DNA of 64,000 nucleotides from Hymenobacter psoromatis (GTDB lineage: Bacteria; Bacteroidota; Bacteroidia; Cytophagales; Hymenobacteraceae). This document shows positions 30,233 to 39,227 of the stretch, in pieces (the first letter of the stretch is position 1; each line of letters starts with the position of its first letter). The stretch spans positions 1,178,001 through 1,242,000 of the forward strand of contig CP014771.1 in assembly GCA_001596155.1 (NCBI GenBank), given 5' to 3'. Position numbers and translations under genes: made by a program. The notes beneath the pieces are model-generated. The model saw only the letters and a list, made by a program, of their open reading frames with translations. It was not told where the DNA came from and did no database searches.

Positions 30233-32053
30233 ATGCCCACTACTCCTTCCTCTACTCCCCCTCCCGCCAGCGACCCGCACAGCTTCGCGCAGGGACCGGC
30301 GCTGGCTCACCTCACCCTGGCCCTGGCAGTTGACTTTGCCCGCCAGACCCTGGCGGGCGCGGCAACCTGGCAGCTGGCCGCCCCACCGGCCGAGCCCACC
30401 GAGCTGGTGCTCGACACCCGCGACCTGATTATTGAACAGGTCTGGACAAACGCCGCGGGCACTGGCCCCGAGGCCGCGCACACGCTGGACACCCCCAATG
30501 CGACGCTGGGCCAGGCGCTGCGCATCGCGCTGCCTGCGGGCACGGCGGCCGTGCGCATTGCGTACCGCACGAGCCCGCACGCGGCAGCGCTCCAGTGGCT
30601 GGCCCCGGCCCAAACAGCCGGCCGGCACCCGTTCCTGTTCACGCAGTCGCAGGCTATTCTGGCGCGCACCTGGCTGCCTTGCCCCGACTCGCCGGGCCGG
30701 CGCTTCACCTACGCGGCCGAGGTGGAAATTCTGGGCGAAGAGCGCGGGCAGCTGCTGGCCCTGATGAGCGCCGAGAACCCACAGGCCACCGCCGCCGATG
30801 GGCACTACCACTTCCGGCAGCCGCAGCCGGTGCCGGCCTACCTGCTGGCGCTGGCCGTGGGCCGCCTCGACTTTGCCCCACTCAGTGAGCGCACCGGAAT
30901 CTATGCCGAACCCGCTACCCTCCCCCGCGCCACCCACGAGTTTGGAGAGCTGGACCGCATGGTGCAGGCTGCCGAACAATTGTATGGACCCTACCGCTGG
31001 GGGCGCTATGATTTACTTGTGTTACCAGCAAGTTTTCCATTTGGTGGCATGGAAAACCCTTGTTTAACATTTGTAACACCTACTATTATAACTGGCGACC
31101 GCAGCCTGACCAGCCTGGTAGCGCACGAGCTGGCCCACTCGTGGAGCGGCAACCTGGTTACAAATGCAACCTGGAATGATTTCTGGCTAAACGAAGGCTT
31201 CACGGTCTATTTCGAGCGCCGCATTATGGAGCAGCTCTACGGCCGGCCCTACGCCGACATGCTGCAAGTGCTGGGCGAAGCCGACCTGCACCACACCTTG
31301 CAGGAGCTGGGGCCGGCCAGCGCGGCCACTCACCTGCGCCTGCACCTGGCGGGCCGAGACCCTGACGACGGCCTCAACGACATTGCCTATGAGAAGGGCT
31401 GCCTGCTGCTGCTGACCCTGGAGCACCTGGTGGGCCGGCCCCGCCTCGACGCCTTTATTACGGAGTACTTCACCCGGTTCGCGTTTCAGAGCATGGACAC
31501 CGACCGCTTCGCCGCCTACCTCACCCAAACCCTGCTGACACCTGATGAAGCCGCGCGCCTCGACCTGCCGGCTTGGCTCGATGGCCCCGGCCTGCCGCCC
31601 GGCGCTCCCGCAGCTACCTCGGCCCGCCTGGCCGGCGTGGATGCGGCCCTGGCCCGGCTGGCCACCGGCACGCCGCCCACCGAGCTGCACCCTATAACTA
31701 AGGAGTGGAGCAGCCAGGAGTGGGAGCACTTCCTGCGTGGCCTACCCCCCACCCTGCCCACTGAGGCCGTGGCCCGGCTCGACGCCGCTTTTCACTTCAC
31801 CAACTCGGGCAATGCCGAGCTGCTGGCCACCTGGTTTCCGCTGGCGCTGCGGGCAGGCTACGCGCCGGCCGATGCCGCGCTCGAAAACTTTTTGCGGCAC
31901 GTGGGGCGACGCAAGTTTTTGGTGCCCCTCTACCGGGCGCTGCTGGGCACGCCCGGCGGCCGGGCACGGGCGCAGCGCCTCTACCAGCTGGCGCGGCCCA
32001 ACTACCACTCGGTGGCCACGAGCAGCCCCGATGCGCTGCTGGCGGGGGGGTAG
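30233..32053 (+). CDS. M1-family metallo-aminopeptidase
   Basis: A zinc aminopeptidase of the leukotriene A4 hydrolase/aminopeptidase B group. The 606-residue product from the ATG at 30233 has the exopeptidase motif GGMEN (about 270) and the zinc site HELAHSWSGNLVTN...NEGFTVYFE (His 297, His 301, distal Glu), then the alpha-helical C-terminal domain. No signal peptide is seen, so it is probably cytoplasmic. Around 30965-31095 the third positions turn AT-rich (about 40% G+C) while flanks are near 65%, with the reading frame intact; this patch encodes the GGMEN segment. Confidence 0.93.
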   Translation: MPTTPSSTPPPASDPHSFAQGPALAHLTLALAVDFARQTLAGAATWQLAAPPAEPTELVLDTRDLIIEQVWTNAAGTGPEAAHTLDTPNATLGQALRIALPAGTAAVRIAYRTSPHAAALQWLAPAQTAGRHPFLFTQSQAILARTWLPCPDSPGRRFTYAAEVEILGEERGQLLALMSAENPQATAADGHYHFRQPQPVPAYLLALAVGRLDFAPLSERTGIYAEPATLPRATHEFGELDRMVQAAEQLYGPYRWGRYDLLVLPASFPFGGMENPCLTFVTPTIITGDRSLTSLVAHELAHSWSGNLVTNATWNDFWLNEGFTVYFERRIMEQLYGRPYADMLQVLGEADLHHTLQELGPASAATHLRLHLAGRDPDDGLNDIAYEKGCLLLLTLEHLVGRPRLDAFITEYFTRFAFQSMDTDRFAAYLTQTLLTPDEAARLDLPAWLDGPGLPPGAPAATSARLAGVDAALARLATGTPPTELHPITKEWSSQEWEHFLRGLPPTLPTEAVARLDAAFHFTNSGNAELLATWFPLALRAGYAPADAALENFLRHVGRRKFLVPLYRALLGTPGGRARAQRLYQLARPNYHSVATSSPDALLAGG

Positions 32054-32078
32054 GGCGGGCCGCCCTATCATCCTGCCG

Positions 32079-32086
32079 TACTTTTG
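32079..32086 (+). promoter_or_regulatory. -7 box TACTTTTG before cyanophycinase
   Basis: It matches TAnnTTTG, 28 bases before the proposed TTG start. The alternative upstream TTG at 32084 lies inside this box, which argues against it as a start. Confidence 0.5.
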
Positions 32087-32113
32087 CCTGCTTACAACAT
32101 CTATCGGTTACCG

Positions 32114-33001
32114 TTGAAAAATCTTATTCCACGCGGCAAGCTCATTGCCATTGGGGGCAACGAGGACAAAGGCACCTACCCCACCGTCCGCAGCAAGCGC
32201 CAGTACTACCTGAATTTTTTCGAGCTGGGCATTCTCAAGCGCGTCGTTTCGGAGTCGGGCAAAACTGACCCGCGCATTGAAGTAATCACCACGGCGTCCA
32301 TGATTCCGCAGGAGGTGGGTCCGATTTACATCGGCTCGTTTGCCATGCTCAATTGCCACAATGTGGGCATCATGGACATTCGCACGCCCGAGGATGCGCG
32401 GCAGCCCGAGTACCTGGCGCGCCTGCGGGCCGCCGATGTGGTCATGTTTTCGGGCGGCAACCAGTCGCGCCTGCGCGATATGTTTGGCGACACCGATTTT
32501 CTCGACACCCTCACCCGCCGCTATTTTGCCGAGGAGCATTTCGTGATTGCCGGCACCAGCGCCGGCGCAATGGCCATGTCGCAGCACATGATTCGGGGCG
32601 GCTCGGTGCCCGATGCCTTGTTAAAGGGTGCCGTGAAAATGGGCACCGGCCTCAGCCTGTCGCCGCCAGCCATTATCGACTCGCACTTCGTGAAGCGCGG
32701 GCGCTTTGGCCGGCTCATTGAGGCGGTAGCGCTCTACCCCAAGCTCATTGGCATTGGCCTGGGCGAGGACACCGGCGTGCTCATCACCGACGGCCACCTG
32801 GTCGAAACCATCGGCTCGAACCTGGTCATCATTCTCGACGGCTTTGATATTATGCACAACAACGCCGCCGCCATTAAGAAAGGCACTACCCTCTCCATCG
32901 AGAATATCAAGATGCACGTGCTGGCCAAGGGCAACGTGTACTGCATGACCGAGCGCAAGTTTTACGTGAGCAAGGAAGCGGCTAAAAGCGCCGTCTGCTA
33001 G
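32114..33001 (+). CDS. cphB: Cyanophycinase-like serine peptidase (S51)
   Basis: Cyanophycinase cuts multi-L-arginyl-poly-aspartate to beta-Asp-Arg dipeptides. The product starts at a TTG (KNLIPRGKLIAIGGNEDKG) and has 295 residues. It shows the class I amidotransferase-like fold: VMFSGGNQSRLRD, the nucleophile elbow AGTSAGAMAMS (Ser about 149) and GIGLGEDTGVLI. No ATG is available at this position. An isoaspartyl peptidase that could finish the breakdown lies 2.9 kb away at 35860. Cyanophycin synthetase is not in the window, so scavenging is as likely as storage. Confidence 0.88.
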   Translation: MKNLIPRGKLIAIGGNEDKGTYPTVRSKRQYYLNFFELGILKRVVSESGKTDPRIEVITTASMIPQEVGPIYIGSFAMLNCHNVGIMDIRTPEDARQPEYLARLRAADVVMFSGGNQSRLRDMFGDTDFLDTLTRRYFAEEHFVIAGTSAGAMAMSQHMIRGGSVPDALLKGAVKMGTGLSLSPPAIIDSHFVKRGRFGRLIEAVALYPKLIGIGLGEDTGVLITDGHLVETIGSNLVIILDGFDIMHNNAAAIKKGTTLSIENIKMHVLAKGNVYCMTERKFYVSKEAAKSAVC

Positions 33002-33026
33002 CACCAGTTGCTGCCCTACCCCTTGC

Positions 33027-33068
33027 TAAAAGCGTGGCTTCCCGTTTGGGAGGTTACGCTTTTTTTAG
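33027..33068 (+). terminator. Intrinsic terminator after cyanophycinase
   Basis: AAAAGCGT..CTTCCC pairs with GGGAGG..ACGCTTTTTTT, 25 bases after the stop codon. Confidence 0.85.
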
Positions 33069-33228
33069 GCCGCTGCTCTATGATATATACCATTTTCCTG
33101 GCTAATTGTGCTTATTCTATAAAAAAATGTAATTTATAACTTTTAGCGTATCAACAGCCATTATTGGCCCTAATTTCGAGGTGATTTTAGCTTATCCTTA
33201 GTCCACACGATTAAAACCAATCGGCTTT

Positions 33229-35667
33229 ATGAAAAAAAGTTATACTTATCTTCTACTTCTGATGGCTGGCCTGCTGGCGGGGCCGGCGCGAGCACAATAT
33301 ACTTTCAGTGATGCAGCCGGGGGTCTCAATCCTTATAAGCAAGATTTCAACACGCTCTCCGGTAACGTTGCGCTCACAAGCAACCACCTCAGTTCCTTGC
33401 CCGAGATATATGCCGAGGCCGAATTTCCAGGCTACCCGGCAGGCTACAATTATTATGCGCCGGGTACCATCTCGGCCAACGACGGCTCCAATGCCACGGG
33501 TGATTACTACCACTTCGGCTACGCCAGTGGCATGGGCGCTAGCGACCGTTCTTTTGGGGGTATCGCCTTAACAACCACCGCGAATGGCATTGGCTACGTG
33601 GGGATTCGCTTCAAGAATGCGACGAGCGTTACTATCCAGAACCTGGAAGTGCAGTACGCGATGGAGCAATGGTATAACTCGGGCCGCCAGGATGCTGCCC
33701 AGGTAGATGTATCGTACCTGACTGGCTCCTCGGTAGCCAGCCTGCTACAGGCTACCGGCACCTGGGTAAGCGTGCCCGCCCTGCAAGTGAAGGCGCCTTC
33801 TACCGCCACGGTTATCGCCAGCCGCGATGGCAACTCGGCCGCCAACCGCCGCCAGGTTTCCACCACCATCACGGGCATCAACCTGGCTCCGGGCCAGGAA
33901 GTGATGCTACGTTGGGCCTACGCGCTCAACTCCACTACGAATGGCAATGGTCTTAGCATTGATGACGTGGTAGTGACCCCGGAAACGGGTATCTTTTATT
34001 CTAACGCGACCGGCGACCTGAGTGCCCTAGGTACCTGGGGCCAGAATACGGATGGTTCGGGCACGGCTCCTACCAGCTTTAGCGCTGATAATCAGATTTT
34101 CTACGTCATGAGCGCCAACCCTGGCACTAACCCGACTTACATTTCTGGCACCACCGCCGACCGCATTGGCGGCATGGCGTCGCCGACCACGGCAAACTGG
34201 ACTATAGGCGGCGCGAACTCTAAAATAGTTGTGGGCACCGCTGGCGCGCCAGCAACGCTGCTGGTAGATTACACAAAGAATATTACTGGTACAATTGATG
34301 TTTCGCCGGGGTCATACTTGGTACACTGCCATACTGATACTTCTCCCTATGGTCCGGCTGGATTCACCCTTGGAACGTTGGCTAGCACTAGCACAGTGGA
34401 ATATAACAGCAGTTCTACCCCCCATTCTATTCAACCCAATCAATACGGCAACCTAAAGGTTACGGGTAGCGGTTCTAACCCTAGTGAAAATCCTAAGAAT
34501 TTATTTAATACGACTATCGTGACTGGCACGCTCACGGTAGGTGCCGGCTCGAACCTGGTGCTTGGTAATAACGACCTGACAATCATCAGCTCAGGTAGCA
34601 TCACAGGTTCGGCTACGGGCTACGTAGTAACCAACGGCACGGGCCGCCTGCGAATGTTGGTGCCGCGCGCCAGCTCCACAGCCTTTGGCCCGCAGGTAGC
34701 CTTCCCGGTGGGCAGCAGCTTTACTTCCTACACCCCCGTGACGCTGCAACAAACAACGGCCAACAGCGACGACGTGTTTGAGGTGCGGGTTATTGATAAC
34801 GTGTACGGCAGCTATGATACCAGCAACAACTACGCGCCGAACGGCCCAGCTATTACCAACCAGGTAGTGAATAAAACCTGGCTCGTGAGCAAGGAAGTGC
34901 CCGACAATGCGGCCAACGTGACCATGACCACGCAGTGGAACACGGGTGAGAGCAGCAGCAACTTCATCAATGCTACGGCCCATATCAACCACTATACCGG
35001 CGGGGCCTGGGACAGCTACAACACCGAGGTAGGCGTCACGGGTCCCGCTGGCGGGCCCTTTGTGGTGAAGCGCTCCAACATCACCTCCTTCTCGCCGTTC
35101 GGGGTTTCTTCGCAGCCCGCCGGCCCCCTACCCGTCGTGCTGACGGCCTTCACCGCGGAACGCAACGGCGCGGGCGTGCGCTGCGCCTGGACTACTGCCA
35201 GCGAGGTCAACAGCCGGGGCTTCGACGTGGAGCGTAGCCTCGACGGCCACACCTTCACCACCCTGGGCACGGTAGCCGCGGCAGGCACTTCGGCCACGAC
35301 GCACGCCTATGCCTTCCTGGATGCGCACGCCCCCACTACCACGGCCTACTATCGCCTGCATCAGCTCGATTTGGATGGTACGGCGGCATACTCGCCCGTA
35401 GTAGCCGTAGGGCCACTAGCAGGTGTAGCCCCAGCGGCCGGCGCGGCTTTCCCGAACCCTACCGCAGGGCCGCTAACCATCTGGGCCGGGGCCAATGTTA
35501 CCCAGGCCGAGGTACTAAACGTGCTGGGCGCTTTGGTGCTGAAGCAGCAATTGGCTGAGCCTACCCCCCAGGTAGCCCTCGACCTCAGCAACTTACCCGC
35601 CGGGGTGTACCTGGTGCGCCTGGCCACGGCCAACGGGGCGCAAGTTGTGCGCGTCAATAAGCAGTAA
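33229..35667 (+). CDS. Secreted protein with type IX secretion sorting domain
   Basis: The 812-residue protein has a Sec signal (SYTYLLLLMAGLLAGPARAQ). Residues 20-250 form a beta-sandwich-like region (AEFPGYPAGYNYYAPGTI, LSIDDVVVTPE). A repetitive Gly/Thr/Ser/Asn-rich region follows (ATLLVDYTKNITGTIDVSPG), then a fibronectin-like domain (PVVLTAFTAERNG, RGFDVERSLDG). The C-terminal sorting domain is AFPNPTAGPLTIWAG...NLPAGVYLVRLATANGAQVV. Such proteins cross the outer membrane by T9SS and become surface-bound or are released. No enzyme domain was recognised; an adhesin or structural role is an inference. Confidence 0.88.
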   Translation: MKKSYTYLLLLMAGLLAGPARAQYTFSDAAGGLNPYKQDFNTLSGNVALTSNHLSSLPEIYAEAEFPGYPAGYNYYAPGTISANDGSNATGDYYHFGYASGMGASDRSFGGIALTTTANGIGYVGIRFKNATSVTIQNLEVQYAMEQWYNSGRQDAAQVDVSYLTGSSVASLLQATGTWVSVPALQVKAPSTATVIASRDGNSAANRRQVSTTITGINLAPGQEVMLRWAYALNSTTNGNGLSIDDVVVTPETGIFYSNATGDLSALGTWGQNTDGSGTAPTSFSADNQIFYVMSANPGTNPTYISGTTADRIGGMASPTTANWTIGGANSKIVVGTAGAPATLLVDYTKNITGTIDVSPGSYLVHCHTDTSPYGPAGFTLGTLASTSTVEYNSSSTPHSIQPNQYGNLKVTGSGSNPSENPKNLFNTTIVTGTLTVGAGSNLVLGNNDLTIISSGSITGSATGYVVTNGTGRLRMLVPRASSTAFGPQVAFPVGSSFTSYTPVTLQQTTANSDDVFEVRVIDNVYGSYDTSNNYAPNGPAITNQVVNKTWLVSKEVPDNAANVTMTTQWNTGESSSNFINATAHINHYTGGAWDSYNTEVGVTGPAGGPFVVKRSNITSFSPFGVSSQPAGPLPVVLTAFTAERNGAGVRCAWTTASEVNSRGFDVERSLDGHTFTTLGTVAAAGTSATTHAYAFLDAHAPTTTAYYRLHQLDLDGTAAYSPVVAVGPLAGVAPAAGAAFPNPTAGPLTIWAGANVTQAEVLNVLGALVLKQQLAEPTPQVALDLSNLPAGVYLVRLATANGAQVVRVNKQ

Positions 35668-35688
35668 GCTTGATTTTCGGACAAAGGC

Positions 35689-35719
35689 CAGGGCCGGTCA
35701 GCAGTGCTGACCGGCCCTT
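35689..35719 (+). terminator. Terminator after the T9SS-secreted protein
   Basis: AGGGCCGGTCAGCA pairs with TGCTGACCGGCCCT with almost no loop, about 20 bases after the stop. Confidence 0.75.
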
Positions 35720-35728
35720 GTCGCGTAT

Positions 35729-35852
35729 GAGCACAGTAGCGCGAAGTTTCCACTTCGTGCGCGAGCACCAGTGAGCATCGTCGTTCGCGCCGGGCGGTGC
35801 CGCCTGCTCGCTACGCTCACACACGAAGCGGAAACTTCGCGCTACTGCGCTC
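35729..35852. repeat. Palindromic repeat of GTAGCGCGAAG type
   Basis: The arms GAGCACAGTAGCGCGAAGTT and AACTTCGCGCTACTGCGCTC are inverted, with partly symmetric inner sequence (GCGAGC / GCTCGC). The GTAGCGCGAA core also appears in the centre of the nested repeat at 9391-9612 and near 37578. It lies between convergent genes. Confidence 0.8.
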
Positions 35853-35859
35853 CGCGTGC

Positions 35860-36801
35860 TCAGTCGCCGTAGATGGCAATTTGCTCCTCCCCGGCCGCGT
35901 TGCGGCTGGCCCGGTACATGCCTTCCGAATTGAAGGGTAGGGCCAGGTTGCCAGCCGCATCCACCGCGATGAGGCCGCCCTCGCCGCCCACCGGGGCCAG
36001 CTTGTCGTGCACCACCACGCGGCAGGCCTCGGCCAGGCTCAGGCCCTTATACGCCATCAGGCAGGCCACGTCGTAGCCCACCACGGCCCGGATAAAATAC
36101 TCGCCGTGCCCGGTGCAGCTAATGGCGCAGTGGTCATCGGCCCAGGTGCCGGCCCCGATAAGCGGCGTGTCGCCGATGCGCGCGTAGCGCTTGTTGGTCA
36201 TGCCGCCGGTGCTGGTGGCGGCGGCCAGGTGGCCGCGCAGGTCGCGGGCCACGGCACCCACGGTGCCCTTCTTCCAGTTGGGGTCGGCGGGGGGGGTAGG
36301 GCTGGCGGCGTGGTCGAGCTGCATGCGGCCGGCCGCGATGGCTTCCTGAAGTTGGTCGAAGCGCGGCTGGGTGAAAAAATACGCGGGCGGCTGCATCGGC
36401 AGGCCGTGTTCGCGGGCCAGCTCGTCGGCACCGGGGTAGGCCAATAATACGTGCTCGGTCTGGTCCATCACGAGGCGGGCGGCGCGGATGGGGTTTTGCA
36501 CTTCGCGCACGCCGGCCACGGCCCCGGCCCGGCGGGTGGTGCCGTCCATGAGGGCGGCGTCCATCTCGTGGTGGCCTTCGTGGGTGAACACGGCCCCGCG
36601 CCCGGCGTTGAAAAGCGGGCAGTCTTCGAGGCTGCGCACGGTAGCCTCTACCGCATCGAGGGCCGGCGCACCCTGGGCCAGCAGCGCCGTGCCCGTAACC
36701 AAGGCGGCGGCCAGTGCTGCCCGATAGTCGGCCTCAAGAGCGGGGGTAAGGGTAGCGCGGGCGATGGTGCCGGCACCCCCATGCAAGGCAAGAGCAAACA
36801 T
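35860..36801 (-). CDS. iaaA: Isoaspartyl peptidase/L-asparaginase (plant-type, Ntn hydrolase)
   Basis: It cleaves beta-aspartyl dipeptides and some L-asparagine. The precursor self-processes at the Thr in KKGTVGAVARD (about residue 180) to give alpha and beta subunits, with Thr as the new N-terminal nucleophile. The 313-residue product also shows LALHGGAGT, FNAGRGAVFTHEGHHEMDA and GDTPLIGAGTWAD. There is no signal peptide. Together with the cyanophycinase at 32114 it could convert beta-Asp-Arg to aspartate and arginine; that pathway link is an inference from family roles. Confidence 0.93.
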   Translation of the reverse strand: MFALALHGGAGTIARATLTPALEADYRAALAAALVTGTALLAQGAPALDAVEATVRSLEDCPLFNAGRGAVFTHEGHHEMDAALMDGTTRRAGAVAGVREVQNPIRAARLVMDQTEHVLLAYPGADELAREHGLPMQPPAYFFTQPRFDQLQEAIAAGRMQLDHAASPTPPADPNWKKGTVGAVARDLRGHLAAATSTGGMTNKRYARIGDTPLIGAGTWADDHCAISCTGHGEYFIRAVVGYDVACLMAYKGLSLAEACRVVVHDKLAPVGGEGGLIAVDAAGNLALPFNSEGMYRASRNAAGEEQIAIYGD

Positions 36802-37071
36802 ATTGTGATTAGCTAATTAATTAAGTTTCTGCCGCAAGAACGTCATTTTCCAGCCTTAGCGGCAGTTTATAACCAGAACTCAAGTGGCAATTTGTTCAGG
36901 CTCAAAAACTTGCCGCGTGGGTACCAGCCGCTTTTTTTAGCTTGGCTCGCGCCTAACTCGCACAAAATGTCGCCGCCCTACCCCCCACTGCGGCACCCAA
37001 CGTCAGCTTTCTTCGGTTTTTTTTCGTAGGTTTGGCCTTTGGTTTTCTTCATTTTAAAATTCCCCTTTCTG

Positions 37072-37503
37072 ATGGCATACGACGTAACCGGCCGCCTGCA
37101 CGAAATCTTTGACGAACAGCAGGTAAGCGACAAGTTCCGCAAGCGCGAGTTCGTCCTCGAAGTACAGGATGGCCAATATCCTGAGCAAATCAAGTTTCAG
37201 CTGGTGCAGGACAAAACCGCCCTCATCGACCCCTTCAAAATGGGCGACGAGGTGAAAGTGACCTTCAACCTGCGGGGCCGCGGCTTCAACAAGAACGGCC
37301 AGATGCTGTACTTCACCAACCTCGAAGCCTGGCGCATTGAGCCGGCCACGGGTGGCACACCCGCCGGTGGCAGTGGCTCGTCTTACAGCCAGCAGCAGCC
37401 CGCTGCCCGCCCGGCGGCGGCCCAAAATCAGAACCCGACCCTGCGCGCGCAGCCCACGGCCCAGCCCATCGCGGGCGACGACGACAACGACCTGCCATTC
37501 TAG
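37072..37503 (+). CDS. DUF3127 protein with SSB-like acidic tail
   Basis: A 143-residue protein from the ATG at 37072. Residues 1-90 form a compact beta-rich domain (YDVTGRLHEIFDEQQVSDKF, FVLEVQDGQYPEQIKFQL, EVKVTFNLRGRGF) of DUF3127, which resembles an OB-fold. A Gln/Pro/Ala-rich linker leads to the last residues DDDNDLPF, very like the acidic tip of single-stranded DNA-binding protein that recruits repair and replication partners. A role at single-stranded nucleic acid is an inference. The TAG stop is also the first three bases of a palindromic repeat arm. Confidence 0.9.
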   Translation: MAYDVTGRLHEIFDEQQVSDKFRKREFVLEVQDGQYPEQIKFQLVQDKTALIDPFKMGDEVKVTFNLRGRGFNKNGQMLYFTNLEAWRIEPATGGTPAGGSGSSYSQQQPAARPAAAQNQNPTLRAQPTAQPIAGDDDNDLPF

Positions 37504-37550
37504 ACCGCAGATTTGACTAATTAAACGGATTGCGCGGATACGCCTGCCTG
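37501..37550. repeat. Solo arm of the stop-codon palindrome family
   Basis: TAGACCGCAGATT, then GGATTGCGCGGATACGC, matches the arm at 51317-51350 after a short insertion. No opposite arm follows. Its first three bases are the stop codon of the DUF3127 gene. The rest of the 168-base gap holds a fragment like GTAGTGCGAGC near 37578 and nothing else recognised. Confidence 0.75.
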
Positions 37551-37671
37551 CGGTGGGCTGCCTGTGCTTTTCGATGTAGTGCGAGCTTTGTAGTTCGCTT
37601 TACGAATGCCGATTGTGCCGCTTCCTTTATCGGGGGCGGCACATTTGCGTTTTACCCTGCGTTAAAGCCCC

Positions 37672-38301
37672 ATGAACTTACGCGCACTTATTAGCCAGGG
37701 CGAGGGCGAGCGGCTTGAATTCAAGACGAAGACTACCCACCCTACCCGCATCGCGCGCACGTTGTCGTCGCTGGCCAACACGCACGGCGGCCAGGTGCTG
37801 GTGGGCGTCGATGACGATGGCCGCGTGGTAGGCGTGCGCGACGCGGAGGAGGAAATGTTTGTGCTGCGCGAGGCCGCCGCGCACTACATCGACCCGCCCC
37901 TGACGCTGCACTTTCGCGAAATTGAAACAGATGACGAGCTTATCGTACTGATAGTCGGTGTGCCCGAAAGTCAAAATAAGCCCCACCGCGCCCAGATAGC
38001 CCCCGGCGAGTGGCGCGGCTACGTGCGCGTGCGCGACGAAAGCGTGCAAGCCAGCAGCCTCACCGAAAAAATCCTGGCGCGCCAGCAGCCCGAAGCCCAC
38101 CTCGAAAAACTGCCTCTCAACAAAGACGAGCTGCGCGTGCTCGACTACCTCCAGACCAAGCAGCCGCGCATCACGGTGGCCCAGTTTACCCAACTCATCA
38201 ACGTGAGTCGCCGCCGCGCCTACCGCACGCTCATCAAGCTGGTGTTGCACGGCTACCTCCGCTACCACGACAAGGAAAAGGAGCCGTATTATACCCTCTA
38301 A
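37672..38301 (+). CDS. AlbA_2 (Schlafen-type) domain protein, putative DNA-binding regulator
   Basis: The 209-residue protein begins with the AlbA_2 module (ESxxxEFK-like GEGERLEFKTKTTHP, then ISLANTHGGQVLVGVDDDGRV-type core, about 10-70) and continues to PHRAQIAPGEWRGYVRVRDES. Residues about 150-205 form a winged-helix-like end (DELRVLDYLQTKQPRITVAQ, NVSRRRAYRTLIKLVLHGYL). Such proteins are usually ATP- or nucleic-acid-binding regulators. The TAA stop forms the outer end of a 51-bp palindrome arm. Confidence 0.85.
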   Translation: MNLRALISQGEGERLEFKTKTTHPTRIARTLSSLANTHGGQVLVGVDDDGRVVGVRDAEEEMFVLREAAAHYIDPPLTLHFREIETDDELIVLIVGVPESQNKPHRAQIAPGEWRGYVRVRDESVQASSLTEKILARQQPEAHLEKLPLNKDELRVLDYLQTKQPRITVAQFTQLINVSRRRAYRTLIKLVLHGYLRYHDKEKEPYYTL

Positions 38302-38466
38302 ATCACGGATTACGCAGATTTTAGCGGATTTCACGGATTTCGTGGACGACTAATCAATCATTATTCAATCCAAAAGAGCTGCCTTAACAAGCAGCTCTTT
38401 TTGGTAAATAGTGAATCGTCCACGAAATCCGTGAAATCCGCTAAAATCTGCGTAATCCGTGATTTA
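38299..38466. repeat. Palindrome with perfect 51-bp arms whose ends are two stop codons
   Basis: The arms 38299-38349 (TAAATCACGGATTACGCAG...) and 38416-38466 are exact inverted copies. The first three bases are the stop codon of the AlbA_2 gene; the last three are, on the other strand, the stop codon of the small gene at 38464. Inside lies a terminator stem (AAAGAGCTGC / GCAGCTCTTT, about 38371-38402). GGATT is repeated within each arm. Confidence 0.95.
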
Positions 38467-38580
38467 GTCTTGCTTGCGGGCGCGGGCGACTTTTTTCTCG
38501 TCTTTCTCGGCCTTCTTTTCTTTGGTCGATTTAACAGGCTCTTTTTTCTTCTCTTTGCGGGCGTCTTGAGCTTTGGCCAT
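38464..38580 (-). CDS. Small Lys/Glu-rich protein, 38 residues
   Basis: The ATG at 38580 gives MAKAQDARKEKKKEPVKSTK, continuing with more Lys, Glu and Ala to RARKQD. It is highly charged and predicted to be a single helix or disordered. Nothing is recognised, but the low-complexity basic composition recalls small nucleic-acid-associated proteins of the phylum. The longer overlapping frame at 38361-38663 is an artefact of the same sequence. Its TAA stop is the outer end of the palindrome. Confidence 0.6.
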   Translation of the reverse strand: MAKAQDARKEKKKEPVKSTKEKKAEKDEKKVARARKQD

Positions 38581-38672
38581 GAGTGAAAATGGTTAGGAAT
38601 GGAGGGAATAAAAAGAGGATGCTGCGTCAAACTAACGCGATTTCCTGGGTTAATGTTGTGCAATTTCCCGAC

Positions 38673-39227
38673 CTATGCGGGGGGTAGGGCGGGCCAGTAG
38701 CGCTCGCGCAAAATGCGCAGGTGATGCTGCTCGTGGCCAGCCACGATATAGAGCAGCGACCGCACCGCCACGGGGCCACCATTGGCACGCCCGGCCCGGT
38801 CGAGCTGCCCGCCGTTGAGGCCGCCAAAAAACGCCAGAGTAGCCGCCCGCACGGCGTGATACTCCGTTAGCAAGTCGCTTAGTGGGCGGTCGTTGGCCTC
38901 GCTGTTGGCGGCAAATTCATTCTCGTCGAAGCCAGGCAGCTCCTGGGCATCGGCGCGGGCAAAGCGCAGGGCGCGATACGTAAAAATGCGCTCGGCATCG
39001 GTGAGGTGCATCAGCACTTCCTTGGGCGTCCATTTGCCGGGGGCGTAGCGCATCAGGGCCTGGGCTTCGGTGAGGCCGGCCAGCTCGCGGTGCAGCTCAG
39101 CGGCCTGCTGGCGCAGCTGCGCCAACGGCTCTACATCGGCCGGCACCAGGTCAATATACGCCTGGGTATAAGGCAAGTACGTTCCGGGCGAGGGGCGAAC
39201 CAGGGTAATAGCGGGGGTAGCGGGCAT
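38673..39227 (-). CDS. DinB-family protein, internal start
   Basis: From the ATG at 39227 the reading gives 184 residues, the usual size of a free-standing DinB four-helix bundle (DinB/YfiT type). It has metal-site histidines in KEVLMHLTDAERI and AGHEQHHLRILRERY. Members act as thiol-dependent transferases or metalloproteins of unknown substrate. A promoter-like TACCTTTG ends only five bases before the ATG, which supports an independent, nearly leaderless transcript. It is in frame with the esterase upstream. Confidence 0.7.
   Translation of the reverse strand: MPATPAITLVRPSPGTYLPYTQAYIDLVPADVEPLAQLRQQAAELHRELAGLTEAQALMRYAPGKWTPKEVLMHLTDAERIFTYRALRFARADAQELPGFDENEFAANSEANDRPLSDLLTEYHAVRAATLAFFGGLNGGQLDRAGRANGGPVAVRSLLYIVAGHEQHHLRILRERYWPALPPA

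Noticed and set aside
35729..35852. Attachment site or origin
   Set aside because: The palindrome has relatives in other gaps of this window and no integrase, tRNA or replication gene is near.
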